DNA of 64,000 bases. It comes from Ptychodera flava (Eukaryota; Hemichordata; Enteropneusta; Ptychoderidae). The DNA lies in the NCBI RefSeq assembly GCF_041260155.1, contig NC_091935.1, forward strand, positions 39,331,303 through 39,395,302, read 5' to 3'. Positions within the stretch are counted from its first letter, which is position 1; each line of letters begins with the position of its first letter. Positions 11,930 to 37,007 of the stretch are shown here, piece by piece. The notes under the pieces are model-generated. The model saw nothing but the letters and a program-made list of their open reading frames with translations. It made no database searches and had not been told where the DNA came from. The translations under genes and the position numbers were made by a program.

Positions 11930-12775
11930 TACAAAACAAAAAAGGTATAAAACATACAGAAGAAAAACAAAACAAAACATAAAATTCTAATCTATGTGGC
12001 ACAATATGTAATAAGTTTAAAGTTCTCCATTTCTTAATGTTTTTCCAATGCGTCATCTGAAAATACAAAATCGTCCCATAAGAAAAACAAAGTTGATAAT
12101 TTTGCTAGTCATAGGATTTATGTCACCATGAAAGCAAATCATAGCATTCAACTATAATTTGGTCTGTGTAACACCGTAAACCCACTTCTTCTTTATTACT
12201 GAATTCGAAAACAGAGCATGATAAGAATCTCCCTCTACCTATTTACAAAATGAAAACTTTGGCGATTCAAATAAACCCCAAGTGTGTAATAAGCGATTTG
12301 ATGGTATAATCTTCATGATAAGTTTGTATTGAAATTTCCGCAGTTTAGTATCAATGCTTATTTTGAAAGGAAGTAAAAATACTATGTTTAACGGAATAAC
12401 AAATCCGATATATTGTGCCAGTACATTAAAATGTTAGAAAGAATACCGACAGGTGTTTCTAAATTCATAACATTCAAGTTCATTTTTACACTTGACATCC
12501 ATTTATCATTTCGAAGGTTTTGCTTACAGACTGATAACTTTGATGCATATGATCTTGTGATCACCTTTCTCCAAGTAGGTGATACTTGGTTATACACATA
12601 ATTACTACAAATATTTCCGTATTTTCCAACAAATTTGTCAAATGTATAAAACTTACAATCAGCATCAAGAAGATCATTAATAAATACAACGCCATTCTCA
12701 GAAAAATAATTCCACAAATTTGGCATCCCATTAATGCACATGCTAGAATTAAACTTAGAAATTACAAAATTGTAC
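11930..12775 (-). pseudogene. decayed LINE ORF2 C-terminal fragment (L1/Tx1-like)
   Basis: On the minus strand the piece at 12388-12775 reads with VVFINDLLDA and FYTFDKFVGKY, a pattern found in the region after the reverse transcriptase domain of L1/Tx1-type LINE ORF2 proteins. Further along, in another frame (about 12300-12345), comes KISIDTKLRKFQYKLI, again LINE-like, and then near 12000-12180 stretches such as KIINFVFLMGRF interrupted by stops. Frameshifts and stop codons mark it as dead. Only the 3' end is present, the normal outcome of incomplete target-primed reverse transcription. The family assignment is by memory of the motifs, not by a search. Confidence 0.65.
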
Positions 12776-15316
12776 TATTTACTACAATGTACTGCGCACG
12801 ATCCTGATAAAAAAGCTGCTTTTGACACAAAGTTAAACGCCTGTAGGTTGGTCAGATTTAGACTGAAAGATCCGTCGCTCGAGGGCGCTCTCTACGCTCC
12901 CCCTCTTGTGAGAGGAGGGGAGCGCGAGCGCGAGACAGATTGAGACCACCAAATTCATTTGATATTGTGTATATTACTTCCCTTCACCCAATCTCGTTTT
13001 CCTTCCCATAGAAAAGTCATACTTCTTTAACAAGTCGATGTCCGGTGATGGAAGGGACATAAAAAGATATGTTAAACGTGAAGTGACCAAGGATTTATTA
13101 AGAGTTACTTTCCCATACTGGGTGAGACCCGGACTCTTCCATGGCTGCAGAATTCCTTGCCTTTTCAAGACGAGGATTACTGTCGACAGTGATAAGTTGT
13201 GATACATCTATCGGAATATGCACGACAAAAACATCAACAGCACCATTAGTTCATTCTAAAGTACATGAACTTTTGATATGGAAATTCGTGGATTTCAGAG
13301 AGCCGATACATAGCATCTTACATTTATCGTATGATATCGTATATAGATTTCAAACCAGAAACCGATGAAAAATAATTCAAAATATCAAGTAAAGCATTAA
13401 ATCACCGTCCTTCCACCCACCGTTGGGTGGAATGACGGTGATTAAACAATTGGCTGAACTGCAAAATTCCTGTCATTAGCATATCGTGGGATGTGGTTCT
13501 CTAACAAATCCGTGGTTGAACGTTTAACAACCTTACTATTTCTCACCCGGATTGCCAGCAATGCTAAAGCAATGACAAATAAATGTGTATTTACCATTGT
13601 CGATGCAGATATTATTGACATGGATTGTAACATGCAGGGGGAAGGGCACTGCTTGCAAATGGAAATTTGGGGAGCTTACTATTTGTCTTGCGAACACTTA
13701 ATTAAGAAGGGTCACTATTTTCAGTGCAGCGTCATTTCAAAAAAACACCCCACAGTGCTGTAATTTCTGTCCAGTCCCTATAGTGTCTTCGCCACCGGCT
13801 CAAATACAGCTTAGAAAAGGTAGAATTTGATTTTAAAATGTTTACAAGCCTAACGGATCTGCTGACTTGATTGTCCCATTACTAACCATTATTGTCTGAT
13901 GAGCTATTAAATATACCATTAAATATTGTCTGATGAGCCGATATACCCATCTTAGTCCGATGAGCCAATCTACCGACTATTCAACCAAAGTAGAGAGGCA
14001 AAACAAAGTGGGTCCCAAGAAGTCCGATAAGATCAACCTTCTACTAGACTTTAACTTTCGAAAGGTAAGGGCTTGGAATTGCATGGAAAGGGTAAACCGG
14101 AAAGGCCAGTGCATGTAGGTGTTCTGAGATGGTAAGGACTGGTACAACTCGCTAGAGTCTCAAAGACAAACATGTACTGTGAAAGCGGCAATGGGTTGAC
14201 TAAATCACACACATACCTGTATGATTTTACAATGACTCGGCGAATGAAATCTATCCCGGTTCAAACATAATGAGAACCATTTCGACACAGTTTGGTTTGC
14301 TCATTTGTTTTGCGGGATATGATTTCAACACTTCTACTTGTTCGACATGAGGCATTCCTTGTGAATGTTCATCTCATCAAGGCAAGTGCCGACAAGACTG
14401 GAGTTGCATTCCCGGTTTCCTCTCTTCAAGTTTTTCAAACTGGTCAGGCTATCTAGCTGTACCGCAATGTTTTAGTTCTCAGACATTTTTAATGACTGCC
14501 TAACATATTGCGGACCAACTTTTTACTGTTTAAAGGAAGGCCATACCCCGTACATTGTGCTTTTGTGGTAAATTTTAGTATGTCAAAAAACCATCGATAA
14601 CTCAAACTAAGAATATTTTTTTCGTACGATTATCTCTCATTTTTTCAGTCTCTAAGGTCAGTTACTGAAGCAAAATTACGTGGTTTTCTGATGTTAAGAT
14701 GATGACGTTTTTCCCATATGTGGAATTAAAATCTTGCTTTGAATCACATAATAAGGTATGAAACTTTAAAGTCGGGAAATGATGTGAAGAGAAGCATAAA
14801 ACTTTTCAGTCTCGTTGCTATTTTGCAAGAAAACATTCACACGACCATAAACTTGAAAATGTGTTGAATTCTGAAAAAATGAGCGAAGGCTATGCCATAA
14901 ATAATCTGAATGACTGTTTTACACAAATTTTGACACTTTTTATCATACTTAACCGTTAAATCTAGTGACCGGATTGTAGTCGTCAGACAACAGTGTACCG
15001 GTACATACAACTGTCAGCCTTGGTCAAAAGCTTATACTTTCTTGATGCCAACAGGTATCGCTATCTACCTTCGCTACTCATACGGACTCAGATTCAATTC
15101 ACTACATGCCTGAAATCGGAAAGTTGCTGAAAAAGGAGTGATGATGACAGTCCATATGATAGGCCTATGACCTTTAGCAGCCATCCACCGTTTATGTAGC
15201 ACAGTGCTGAAAGCAAGTTTTCGGCGATTTTGAGAGCTGTTGAGTAGCGCATGTAGCCTTGCAGACCAGACGATGCTAGGGTTTTGGTAGACTAGAAGTT
15301 CGAAAGAAATAGTATG
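12776..15316. other. intergenic with small hairpins and a degenerate repeat
   Basis: No gene recognised. It holds a GC-rich hairpin near 12893-12924 (CGCTCC... paired with GGAGCG), the strong hairpin at 13398-13446, and a degenerate repeat of the word TGATGAGC at about 13890-13970. ORFs here are short and without recognisable motifs. Confidence 0.45.
13398..13446. repeat. 49-bp near-perfect hairpin
   Basis: AATCACCGTC and TTCCACCCA pair with TGGGTGGAA and GACGGTGATT across a 4-base loop, with one opposed mismatch. It could be a tiny MITE or an expressed hairpin; nothing in the sequence decides. Confidence 0.8.
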
Positions 15317-15521
15317 TAAGGGACTGGTCAGTTTCTTCAGCCTGGGGGGGGGGCGGTGGATTCATGGGGGGGTCACCCTGTTTTTGACTTTGGTGATAGG
15401 GGGGTCACCATGTTTTTGAAATGCCCAATAGGGGGGGGGGGTCAGTGTGTTTTTGAATTTTGACACAGGCTCATCATTGCCTAAAATGCTAGTGTCAGCC
15501 ACAAATTTCATCATTCAGTTG

Positions 15522-15811
15522 TATTTTTTGGCGCGCCCTTTGGGCGCGCAACTTTAATAATCAGTCATATTTTTCAGCACGCCCAACTTTAACATATCAA
15601 GCATACATACATCAGAGATATCTGTATGTTCAATATTTTTCAGCGTGCTCTTCAAGCTCATTACTTTAATATATCAGACATTTTCAGCATGCCCTTCAGG
15701 TGCATGACTTTAATATACAAGGCATATATATCAGAGATATCAGGATGTTTCATATTTTTCGGCGCGCCCTTCAGGCGCCATACTTTAATAAATCAGAGAT
15801 ATCTTGATGTT
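15522..15811. repeat. degenerate subterminal repeats of the outer element
   Basis: Four to five imperfect copies of a module running TATTTTTCAGC-GCGCCC-TTCAGGCGC-ACTTTAATA, then TCAGAGATATC. The first copy holds the palindrome GCGCGCCCTTTGGGCGCGC. Repeated subterminal motifs are common transposase-binding arrays in DNA transposons. Confidence 0.75.
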
Positions 15812-16504
15812 TGCTAAGTGAAAGTGTACCATTATGAAATCTGCATTTCATGACAAATTCCTGATACTTTTCTGTTCTCTCTATGAGAATTCAGTATGAG
15901 AAAGCAACATGCACAAATACTTCACAATATATATTTGATACAGTGACTTATTATGACAAGATATCTTTCCTTCTCATTGATGCAATTATTTTCCTTTGTT
16001 TCACAGGTTTTCTGTAGAAAGATGCTTTTTTATGAACAAAATAGCAGTTAAAAAAGGCAGTTTTTGTCATTATTAGCTGTGCTTTTATGGTTTCAATGTT
16101 ACAAGAAAAGGTCCTCTCAGGCACTGTACACATCAGATTTGGCTAAAAAGGCTCTCTATGGCTCCTCAGGAGATTTAATTGGATGGTTGGCAAGTCTTAA
16201 CACCCATCAAAGTTTTTGATTCACTGCTTTTTCCTCTTTGATATTAATGATTGACATCCATTTCTGTACAACAGTTCAGGACATCTGGTTAGGCATAGAA
16301 AGTGTGAAATACATTCACATCTCATTCAAAATACAGCTCATTCAAATTGTACTGTATTCAAACTTTAAGATTGACACTTTGAAATTCCTATCTTACAACT
16401 GACATGTCAACGATTTCATTAAAACATAGAATGACTATTTAAAATATAAATATATGTAAAATGTAAAATATAATATATATGTGTATATATATAATATATA
16501 TACC

Positions 16505-16505
<1 letters not shown>

Positions 16506-16596
<91 letters not shown>
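16506..16596. repeat. (TA)n microsatellite, left of the retroelement
   Basis: About 45 TA units directly abutting the truncated 5' end of the Penelope-like element. ORFs made of Tyr-Ile repeats across it are artefacts. Confidence 0.98.
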
Positions 16597-16602
<6 letters not shown>

Positions 16603-18488
16603 GGCAAGTTCTACCCGTATCGTAAACCGAACGACCAAACAATGTATGTCCATAAGCAGTCTAATCACCCGCCAACCATTATTAATCACATACCTGACGC
16701 AATAAGCAAACGCATCTCAACAACATCTTGTGATAAGGGCATCTTTGATAAATATAAAGGGCGATACAATACAGCGCTAAAGGCAAGCGGCTACAACGAA
16801 CAAATTGAATTCACCAAGACCAACCAATCAACGAGGAGAAGCAATAACAGGAAGCGTCATATCACGTGGTTCAACCCCCCTTTCAGCAAGAATGTGGAAA
16901 CTAACATCGGCAGGAAATTTCTCCAACTTGTCGATAAATATTTTCCAAAGGGGTCTAAACTTCACAAGATCTTCAACAGAAACACAATTAAAGTGAGTTA
17001 TAGCTGTATGAGGAATATGGCAAGCATAATCAAATCGCACAATAAGAGGGTAATCTCCAGAGAACAGCGTAAGGACCAACCAGCTGATTGCAATTGCAGG
17101 GTTAAGGTAGCGGTAAACGCTAGAGCGTCAGTTATAAACTTCAATAAAACTATTAAACATGAAAGAAGTCAACATTCTCTGTGGAATAAAAAAAACTAGA
17201 CTTTTGGGGTCATAAGCATTGCAGAGTTATAGCCCATTGAAACTTCTGAAAAACTGACCAAATAAGAGGAAGTTGGGGAGTCCTTAGTGTATTAACTATG
17301 GTAGAGGTCCCCTAGCTTTTAAAAAGTGTTTGAAAAGGGAAAGTCATTTTTTACTGTTTTTAGGAAAGTTTGACAAGGCAGTGCTTGCATTCAGAATGCG
17401 TGACTGCTATTATAAATGCATTTTTAGATTCTTTGAGTGTCAAAGAGGTGTCAAAAGTGCGATTAACCAAAAAGACTGCTCTTTGACTTCAAAAGAGGGG
17501 TGCAAATATGGCTTGTTTTCAACAATTTAGACAGAATAACAGTTTTCCTACATAATTTTATACCAATTAAATCCAACCTTTGAAATGAGATATGGACATG
17601 GAATTTTTACAGCCTATTAACAAGGTTACAGATAAGATTTGTACGGCACAATTTTCCTGTATTGAAGTACTTTTTGAAAAATCACATTTTGAAATTTGAA
17701 AGAATTTTTAATAATTTTTTGATATGTAAACCCATGTAAAATCATAAAAACAAATTTTATTTACAAATCCTGCCGTACAAATCTTACAATTAATAGTGTC
17801 AACATATTTATAACTAATTTGGTAATATTAATTTATTATTAAATTCAAAGATGTAAAAAAATATGAAAAATTAAATTTTAATATTGATTGGTGTCATATT
17901 TCAAAATCATGGCTACAAATATACAATTTTTATATTCTTTGGAGAAAGTATTAACTAAGGGAGTTATCCTGAAAATTTGAACTAAATATCTTGATTCTAA
18001 CACTTGAAACTTGACATTAACTCTGAGAAAAGAATTGGTGCAAAAATAGCCTTTACCGCTACCTTAAGTCGGCATGCCCCTTAAAGGGTAACTGTCAAGT
18101 CAAAGGCGTGGTGTACAAGGCCAACGTATCCACGGAGGACAACGGAGAGAGGGTTTACATCGGCCTCACTGATAACACCTTCAAGACGCGCTACACTAAT
18201 CACATGAAGTCGTTCCGCAACGAGAGATACAAAAACGACACCGAGTTATCAAAATATGTATGGAACTTGAGATATAAGGGACAAGACTTTGACATTTCAT
18301 GGTCAATCATTGATAAAGCATTGAGCTACTCTAACATGAACAAGCGATGTAATCTTTGTATATCAGAAAAGCTGCACATTATCAATGCTGACGAATCTAC
18401 ACTGTTAAACAAACGCTCTGAGTTGGTTTTAAAATGTCGCCACCAAAACAAATATCATTTATCGAATTTTAACACTACCTACAAATAG
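16603..18488 (+). pseudogene. Penelope-like retroelement, 5'-truncated, ORF split by an insertion
   Basis: Part 1 (16603-17104) reads in one frame from GKFYPYRKPND through SNHPPTIINHIP, TWFNPPFSKNV, NTIKVSYSCM to DCNCR, the end of a reverse transcriptase and its linker. Part 2 (18068-18488) resumes with ACPLKGNC, then VVYKA, RVYIGLTDNTFKTRY, NLCISEKL and LLNKRSE, ending in TAG at 18486-18488. Part 2 is a GIY-YIG endonuclease with its Tyr-Ile-Gly, Arg, Glu and Asn blocks. C-x-C plus C-P-L-x-G-x-C in the linker look like a metal-binding knuckle. RT followed by GIY-YIG is the hallmark of Penelope-like elements. The RT palm (catalytic Asp motifs) is missing because the copy is 5'-truncated at a TA tract. 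The split is caused by the TTAA element at 17106-18063. Confidence 0.85.
17106..18063. mobile_element. TTAA-flanked non-autonomous element inside the retroelement ORF
   Basis: TTAA at 17102-17105 and 18064-18067 flanks inverted ends GGTAGCGGTAAA (17106-17117) and TTTACCGCTACC (18052-18063); after one mismatch the match continues for GCTA. Counting one TTAA, the two ORF halves join in frame (codons GTT and AAG span the site), so this is a clean insertion into a previously open frame. Inside, TAAGATTTGTACGGCA at 17633-17648 recurs inverted at 17771-17786. There is no transposase ORF. The class is piggyBac- or Kolobok-like from the TTAA target. Confidence 0.85.
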
Positions 18489-18527
18489 AATGGTTCGTCC
18501 CAATCATATATGTAAGAGTGTCGAGCT

Positions 18528-18593
18528 AGTAATCCTTTCACTCTATCTGAGGATTGCAAGATGCATGAAACTTAAGTAATAGATTTCATTACT
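18528..18593 (+). ncRNA. candidate hammerhead ribozyme in the Penelope 3' region
   Basis: The core reads CTGAGGA at 18547-18553, stem II TGCA-AGA-TGCA (18555-18565), GAAA at 18567-18570, stem III ACT-TA-AGT (18570-18577) and the cleavage base A at 18578. Stem I inner helix is TCTAT (18542-18546) with ATAGA (18579-18583); an outer helix AGTAAT (18528-18533) with ATTACT (18588-18593) is separated by an asymmetric internal loop. This is a type I architecture with a very short stem III, as known for hammerheads of Penelope-like elements. It lies 40 bases after the ORF stop. The weak point is a U-U in place of the usual G-C at the base of stem II. Confidence 0.7.
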
Positions 18594-18613
18594 TTGTACT
18601 TGAAGTAATTTTG

Positions 18614-18715
<102 letters not shown>

Positions 18716-19518
18716 GTCCACCTTTTGTTTTACCTATGTCGCGCCCGGGGGGGGGGGTGTCACCCTGTTTTCGAAATTTGGAATAGGGGGGTCACCCTGT
18801 TTTCAAAATTTGGAATAGGGGGGTCAGCCACTTTTTGACGTCGGCAAAAAATAATCCAACCCCCCCCCCCCCAGGCCGAAGAAACTGACCAGTCCCTAAG
18901 TCGGGTTGGAACTTGCATGTATTGTGAGACGCGCGGATCGTCTACACAAATAGTCGATTTTCTCTTTTCCGTTCTTTTTTGGCAGGGTGTACTTATACGA
19001 TGGGTATATGTTGGCGGTACCTGGAAAGATCTGCCCTGATTTTTTGCCGGTTGACAGTGCATGAATATATCTAAAATACCATTTCTCTAATTTCTAAACT
19101 GCCCAAAAATGAGGATTTGTGAGGAACGTCAAGAAAAGCCGAAATTCCAAGACCATGTTTCCCCCAGTATACACAGCTGTCAATTGCCGTGGCGAATCAT
19201 CTAGAGCTGTAGTCTATTGTTCCTTATGCTGTTTTGAATGAAAAAGAAAACACACAAAATAACCAACATTTTTGAGTTCGGACAGCAGTCTTCTCCCTCT
19301 ACTGTCTATGATACTGACACCTGTTTTTTTGAATAGTAAATAAAAATTGCGTATGGTACTCTATTGAAAACAGGTGCTGACACACTTGGGCCTCTATATA
19401 ACCTCAAGTATCATCCAGATTACACACTGCATCATGCAATTTCCAGAATATGTGTTTGTAGCCTGATTTTCATTTTTTCACTAGCAGTCCTACACACAAT
19501 TGACAATGTGAGTGTGTT

Positions 19519-19521
<3 letters not shown>

Positions 19522-19562
<41 letters not shown>
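19522..19562. repeat. (GA)n microsatellite
   Basis: About 20 GA dinucleotides without interruption. Confidence 0.97.
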
Positions 19563-19565
<3 letters not shown>

Positions 19566-22500
19566 TCCATTGTGGAAATATGTGAGAGTATTAAAGGAAT
19601 TAGGAAATATGGCGTAATACAGAATGTGTTGGAAATTAATGTTTCTTGGTTTACCATGGCAACCCTTTTTTTCTAATCATACTACAAAACTTGTTCACAG
19701 TTTCCAAACATTTCTGAATTTTCCTGAAATCAAATGACAGTAGAGGTCACATCAAATCACAGGACAATGCATGCATGCAAAAAGGTTGACTCATTATTTC
19801 ATGTACCATGACCTCACACATTCTGGAATAGTTCAAGGAATGATGTTCAAGGCATAATCTCTGGATCAGATTTTCAGAGATTCTTGCAACCTTTTATAGT
19901 TCTCTTTTGTGCAAAGCAAATGTGCTGTCTAATTTCAAAACCTGCAGAGTAAGTTAGGTAGTACCATCCTGTTTCCTAGAAAGGCATATATTTTGATTCT
20001 CCCATTAGCATGAACATAGCATAGTGGCCATAGTAAATTTCAAATGAAGATAATTTTTAGTTCTCTTCTCTCCTCAAAAAACTTTACATTTTGAAACCTG
20101 ATTTTTAATTTTGATTTTGAAAGTAGTTCCAGACTTCCTTCAGAAATGGTAATAGTGATAACTTTATTACACATTAAAATGTAACAGTGATGACCTAGAA
20201 ATGTATCATTCAGTGTTTGTGTCCAGTAAAAAATTTACACAAAGTGGCAAATCTTTGGACTTTAAATATAATTATATACATTTTGTAATGATTCCTGCAG
20301 GAAATACAAATCCAAAAACAACTAACATAGCTGGAATTACAATGACTTAATGCTGAACTGTACATTGAGCTCAAGTTCTGTGATCCACTCATGGCATATT
20401 ACAAACACTCACATGGCAAATAATGTGAACATGCATTTCTCTATGCAGTGCAGTGCAAATACCTATGAAATAACTGATGCAAAAATCAACATAGATACAG
20501 ACTTGGTTCAAGTTGGTGAATAAATCACAAGATGTCTAAAACAACCTCATGTGTATCTCTCTTTATTTCACGCAATGCTTTTTGACTTTGGCACTGTCCT
20601 TTTCCAGTGAGAACTAAATTACTAAGTTAATTCAGCTTATAGTTGAAAGGCGTATCTGCGGTGTTTTCTCTCCATGTTCACTGAAGGGGGCAATTTCTGC
20701 CCCATTCATCGAAATTAGGGGCAGATTTGACATTTTAGGGGCAGAAATAACAGCAAATTCAAAGGTCACTACACTATCATGAGCTTGGGTCGCCATCATA
20801 TGGGCGTATTTGCTTGCTGTGTTTTTTTTTGCGTGCGCGATTTTCGCCCAGTGGTAGTAACTTTTCAAGGGCTAAATGGCTCAAAATGCACAATATGTGC
20901 AATTGTGTGGTCGAGAGAAAACCCTGTATCTGTGTGGTTGTGTGAACATTGTTCAGCTACTTGCCGACAGATTTGACAATAACTCACTGTATTGTGTTCA
21001 TCCCTCTCAAACATTTCACTCAATGATCACAAATTCAAATGAAAGTACTGAAAGCACAGACTTGAACCAAGTGTAACATGGTTACTGGTGAAGACACTAG
21101 TTATGGTGTCTGTTGCACATGCCAACACAACATGATTGAAAGATATCAAATTTTTATAAGAGGCAACTAACCACAACAACACATGAATGTTTGTTTGCTG
21201 TGTGGATTCAGTATGATCACTTGTGTTGTGTGTGATGCAAAATTCCACTTAAATGTTCAATAGTATGCCCTGCAAGAAAAACCTGACATGTGACTGATTC
21301 AAGAAAGTTATCTTGATGCAAGAAAGATTCTCATATTTCATATTCTGGTGTAAGGTGTAAGGCTGATGTACAGACATTTCTAGAAATTCCTGAATACACA
21401 AAAAGAGTCTACAAAGATCATACATGTAAGTCAGAAAACACACTGGTGATCATGACAAACACTGACACGATGAACAGATTTTATACATATGCCAGTACAG
21501 ACAGGTCCAACTATACTGTGGCATTGACGTATGCAAAAATCTGCATAGGAACTGATAGAAACATGCATATGTACACAGTAACATATTGCAAACTCCCATA
21601 CAGAGGGCGCTGCTAGCACACAATTCATGTAGTGATCAATGTACCAGTAAATAGAGTATCCAGGGAACAGACGAATACAAACACTGTATTTCTTGCAATA
21701 CAGCTTAATCAAAGTCATTTGCATTTATTATTTTATTTTAAACAAATATGGTTGGCTAACTTCATGTTGCAAACGTTTGACATCACATAAACTTCAGATT
21801 AGCTCCAAATAATAATTGCTCAAGCAAAACTTCAGATCACACTCTGAATGCTACTATTGATTTCAATATCTCTGAACTACACATCATTCTTAAAGAAAAA
21901 TAAATAATGCAAAGTTTCTAACTCCTGAAAACACCATAACTTAAAGTTCAGAAATCTAGCAAACAAAGGCAATTGCTATACATGTATCTTAGCATTCACA
22001 TCAGATGCCTAGAACCTAAAACCAAGATTCTTTGTAAAATTGTAAAGTAAATACATACAAGTCAAATTGGCAAGCATCAGATTTTCCCTATGTAAACGGT
22101 CAGCTTCAATCCTCAATAGCTCCTATGAAGATATATTAAGTAAAAGTACTTGAAAACTTTAAGAAAGTCCCTGAAGAGGGAAATTTGACACTAATTCTGA
22201 TGAACTATAACCATACTTGTTGACTGTCAGTTTCAGTTCTGTTTATTTTAGTACTTATGGCCTCTGGCCAAAATGTACTAATATTGTAACAGAGATATAG
22301 AATACAGATCGCTTGGTCAAATACCAGAATTGCATCCAGTAAAAATAGAAGTTATTTACAAATAAACAATATGACCTAATTACCAATTTCACACAAAGAA
22401 TGGTATTTTGTTTGATAATGATAGACATAAATACACATCTATAAAAAGCTGAAGTGAAATTACACTGCAATAATACACTGCATTTGCCTGTACAACAATG

Positions 22501-23864
22501 CCATACATAACATATGGTATCTAGATTAAGTGATTTAGCTGTGCAAATCGTTGGAAATACTCAAGCACAATCTATTTTTTAGCAAGTCAAGTTTCCCATA
22601 CATTGAGACCATTAACACACATACAGTATAACATAAAATTCTATACTGGTTTACAGCTGTACATGTACCAAAGTATACGCTGGAGAGTTGAACACTAGAC
22701 TACTGATGGGCTCTCCAGCACTTCCCAACCTCTGCCCAGGGCACCAGCATACGGCTGAATCTTTAGTCAACAGAGCCCATATTCCTTTCAAAAAATTGGC
22801 CAATGTGACCATGTTTAAACATGTATAATTTTGTTTCAGCAAAAGTTAGCATTTACATGCCTTTACATGCCTTTTTATCCGACTGTCTTGGGGTTGGCAC
22901 TGGTCGGAGTTTACGCCGATCTTTGCTCTGTATCATTGAAAACAATTTCCTTCCAAAATGGGACATAGTTTGATGTGCAGTATCGGTTGACACCACATTA
23001 TAGGTACTCAGTAAACCAAGGCCTGCTTTGTATCCTTGGAGCAAATAATTGCTTACCATTTAACTGATCTGGCGGTCAATTGAACGCAAATGTAGTGTTA
23101 CATTAAAAACAGGATTCCCAAATAAGGTTGTCCACAAGTAGCCACTAGTCTACCCCTATGCTGGTCCTGTCAGCAAACACATTTCACATCGATTTGCTCA
23201 TCTCTGTAGTGATATATACTGGTAAAGGTCAGTGTCTGAGTTGTTGTAGCTACACGATCACAATCATGGCAAAATTAACCATTGTCACTTTCATAATGTC
23301 AGATGGTGCCATATATTTGTGTTGGCCTTAGTCTTTGGAAGTAAGCAACAACTCAGAACATGTAAGCCTGACAGTTGCAGTTTGCAAACTTGAGTGTATC
23401 ATTGCCTGTTGTTCATTACAGTGAAAAATACATGTAAAAGTCAGATGTGAAATTTTAAAGTTGATAATGGTACCAAGATAATTGTTATGTTCACCATTAG
23501 AAATGTACGGTGTAATACAGATTGAAAGCCAGCCACGTGATCTTTGATTTGATGGCAACTAGAACACATATTGAATGTTATTTGATACTTCCACTATTAC
23601 AAGGCTGACTAAACTAGATTTAAAGAAATTCCAAGTTGGCTCAAAAAAGAGTTCAAATACCTTGAAAGTGGGCACACTGCTACGTGTACCTAGATTTGGG
23701 TACTATGTAAAACAAAGGTCTGAAGCTGCAATCACTGGAAAGATCATGGCAAAAGAAATACACTATACAGCTAAAACAGAATTACTGGTGTATACTGGGA
23801 ATACAGTATTACCGAGATACAGAGTGGTATAGCCAGGAAATGCAAGAGCGATATTCCTAGAGGG

Positions 23865-24030
23865 GATCTATTTCACACAAAGCACTACTGACCCATTTCA
23901 CATTAAGGACAATGGGGACCCATTCTACATGAAGTACTGATAGACACCCATTTCACACCAAGAACATATAGGGATTCATTTCAAACCAAGAAACAATAGG
24001 AACCCAACTTCACACCAAGCACTGGTGGGA
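23865..24030. repeat. degenerate minisatellite downstream of TRIM23
   Basis: About five diverged copies of a ~35-base unit with the words CCATTTCACAC and CAAGCACT/CAAGAACA. It lies just beyond the TRIM23 stop codon, probably inside the 3' UTR. Confidence 0.7.
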
Positions 24031-24106
24031 AAGGTCTGTTATTCTTACCAGGGGTCCATTTCATTTTAGAAATATGAGACATATCTGCTGCAAGATGGAA
24101 AGTTTA

Positions 24107-37007
<12,901 letters not shown>

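Larger units (their letters stand above)
18900..24106. other. intergenic / possible TRIM23 3' UTR, no gene recognised
   Basis: AT-rich, with a GA microsatellite and a degenerate minisatellite (listed separately). Only chance ORFs. The part next to 24106 must contain the TRIM23 3' UTR on the minus strand, but I could not place its end. Confidence 0.5.

Noticed and set aside
13890..13970. CTGATGAG words as possible hammerhead ribozymes
   Set aside because: No GAAA box follows at a usable distance and no stem III or stem I pairing could be drawn.
16419..16705. Overlapping ORFs of Tyr-Ile repeats at the TA tracts (also at 18611-18838 and 41221-41686)
   Set aside because: They are translations of (TA)n microsatellites and have no independent support.
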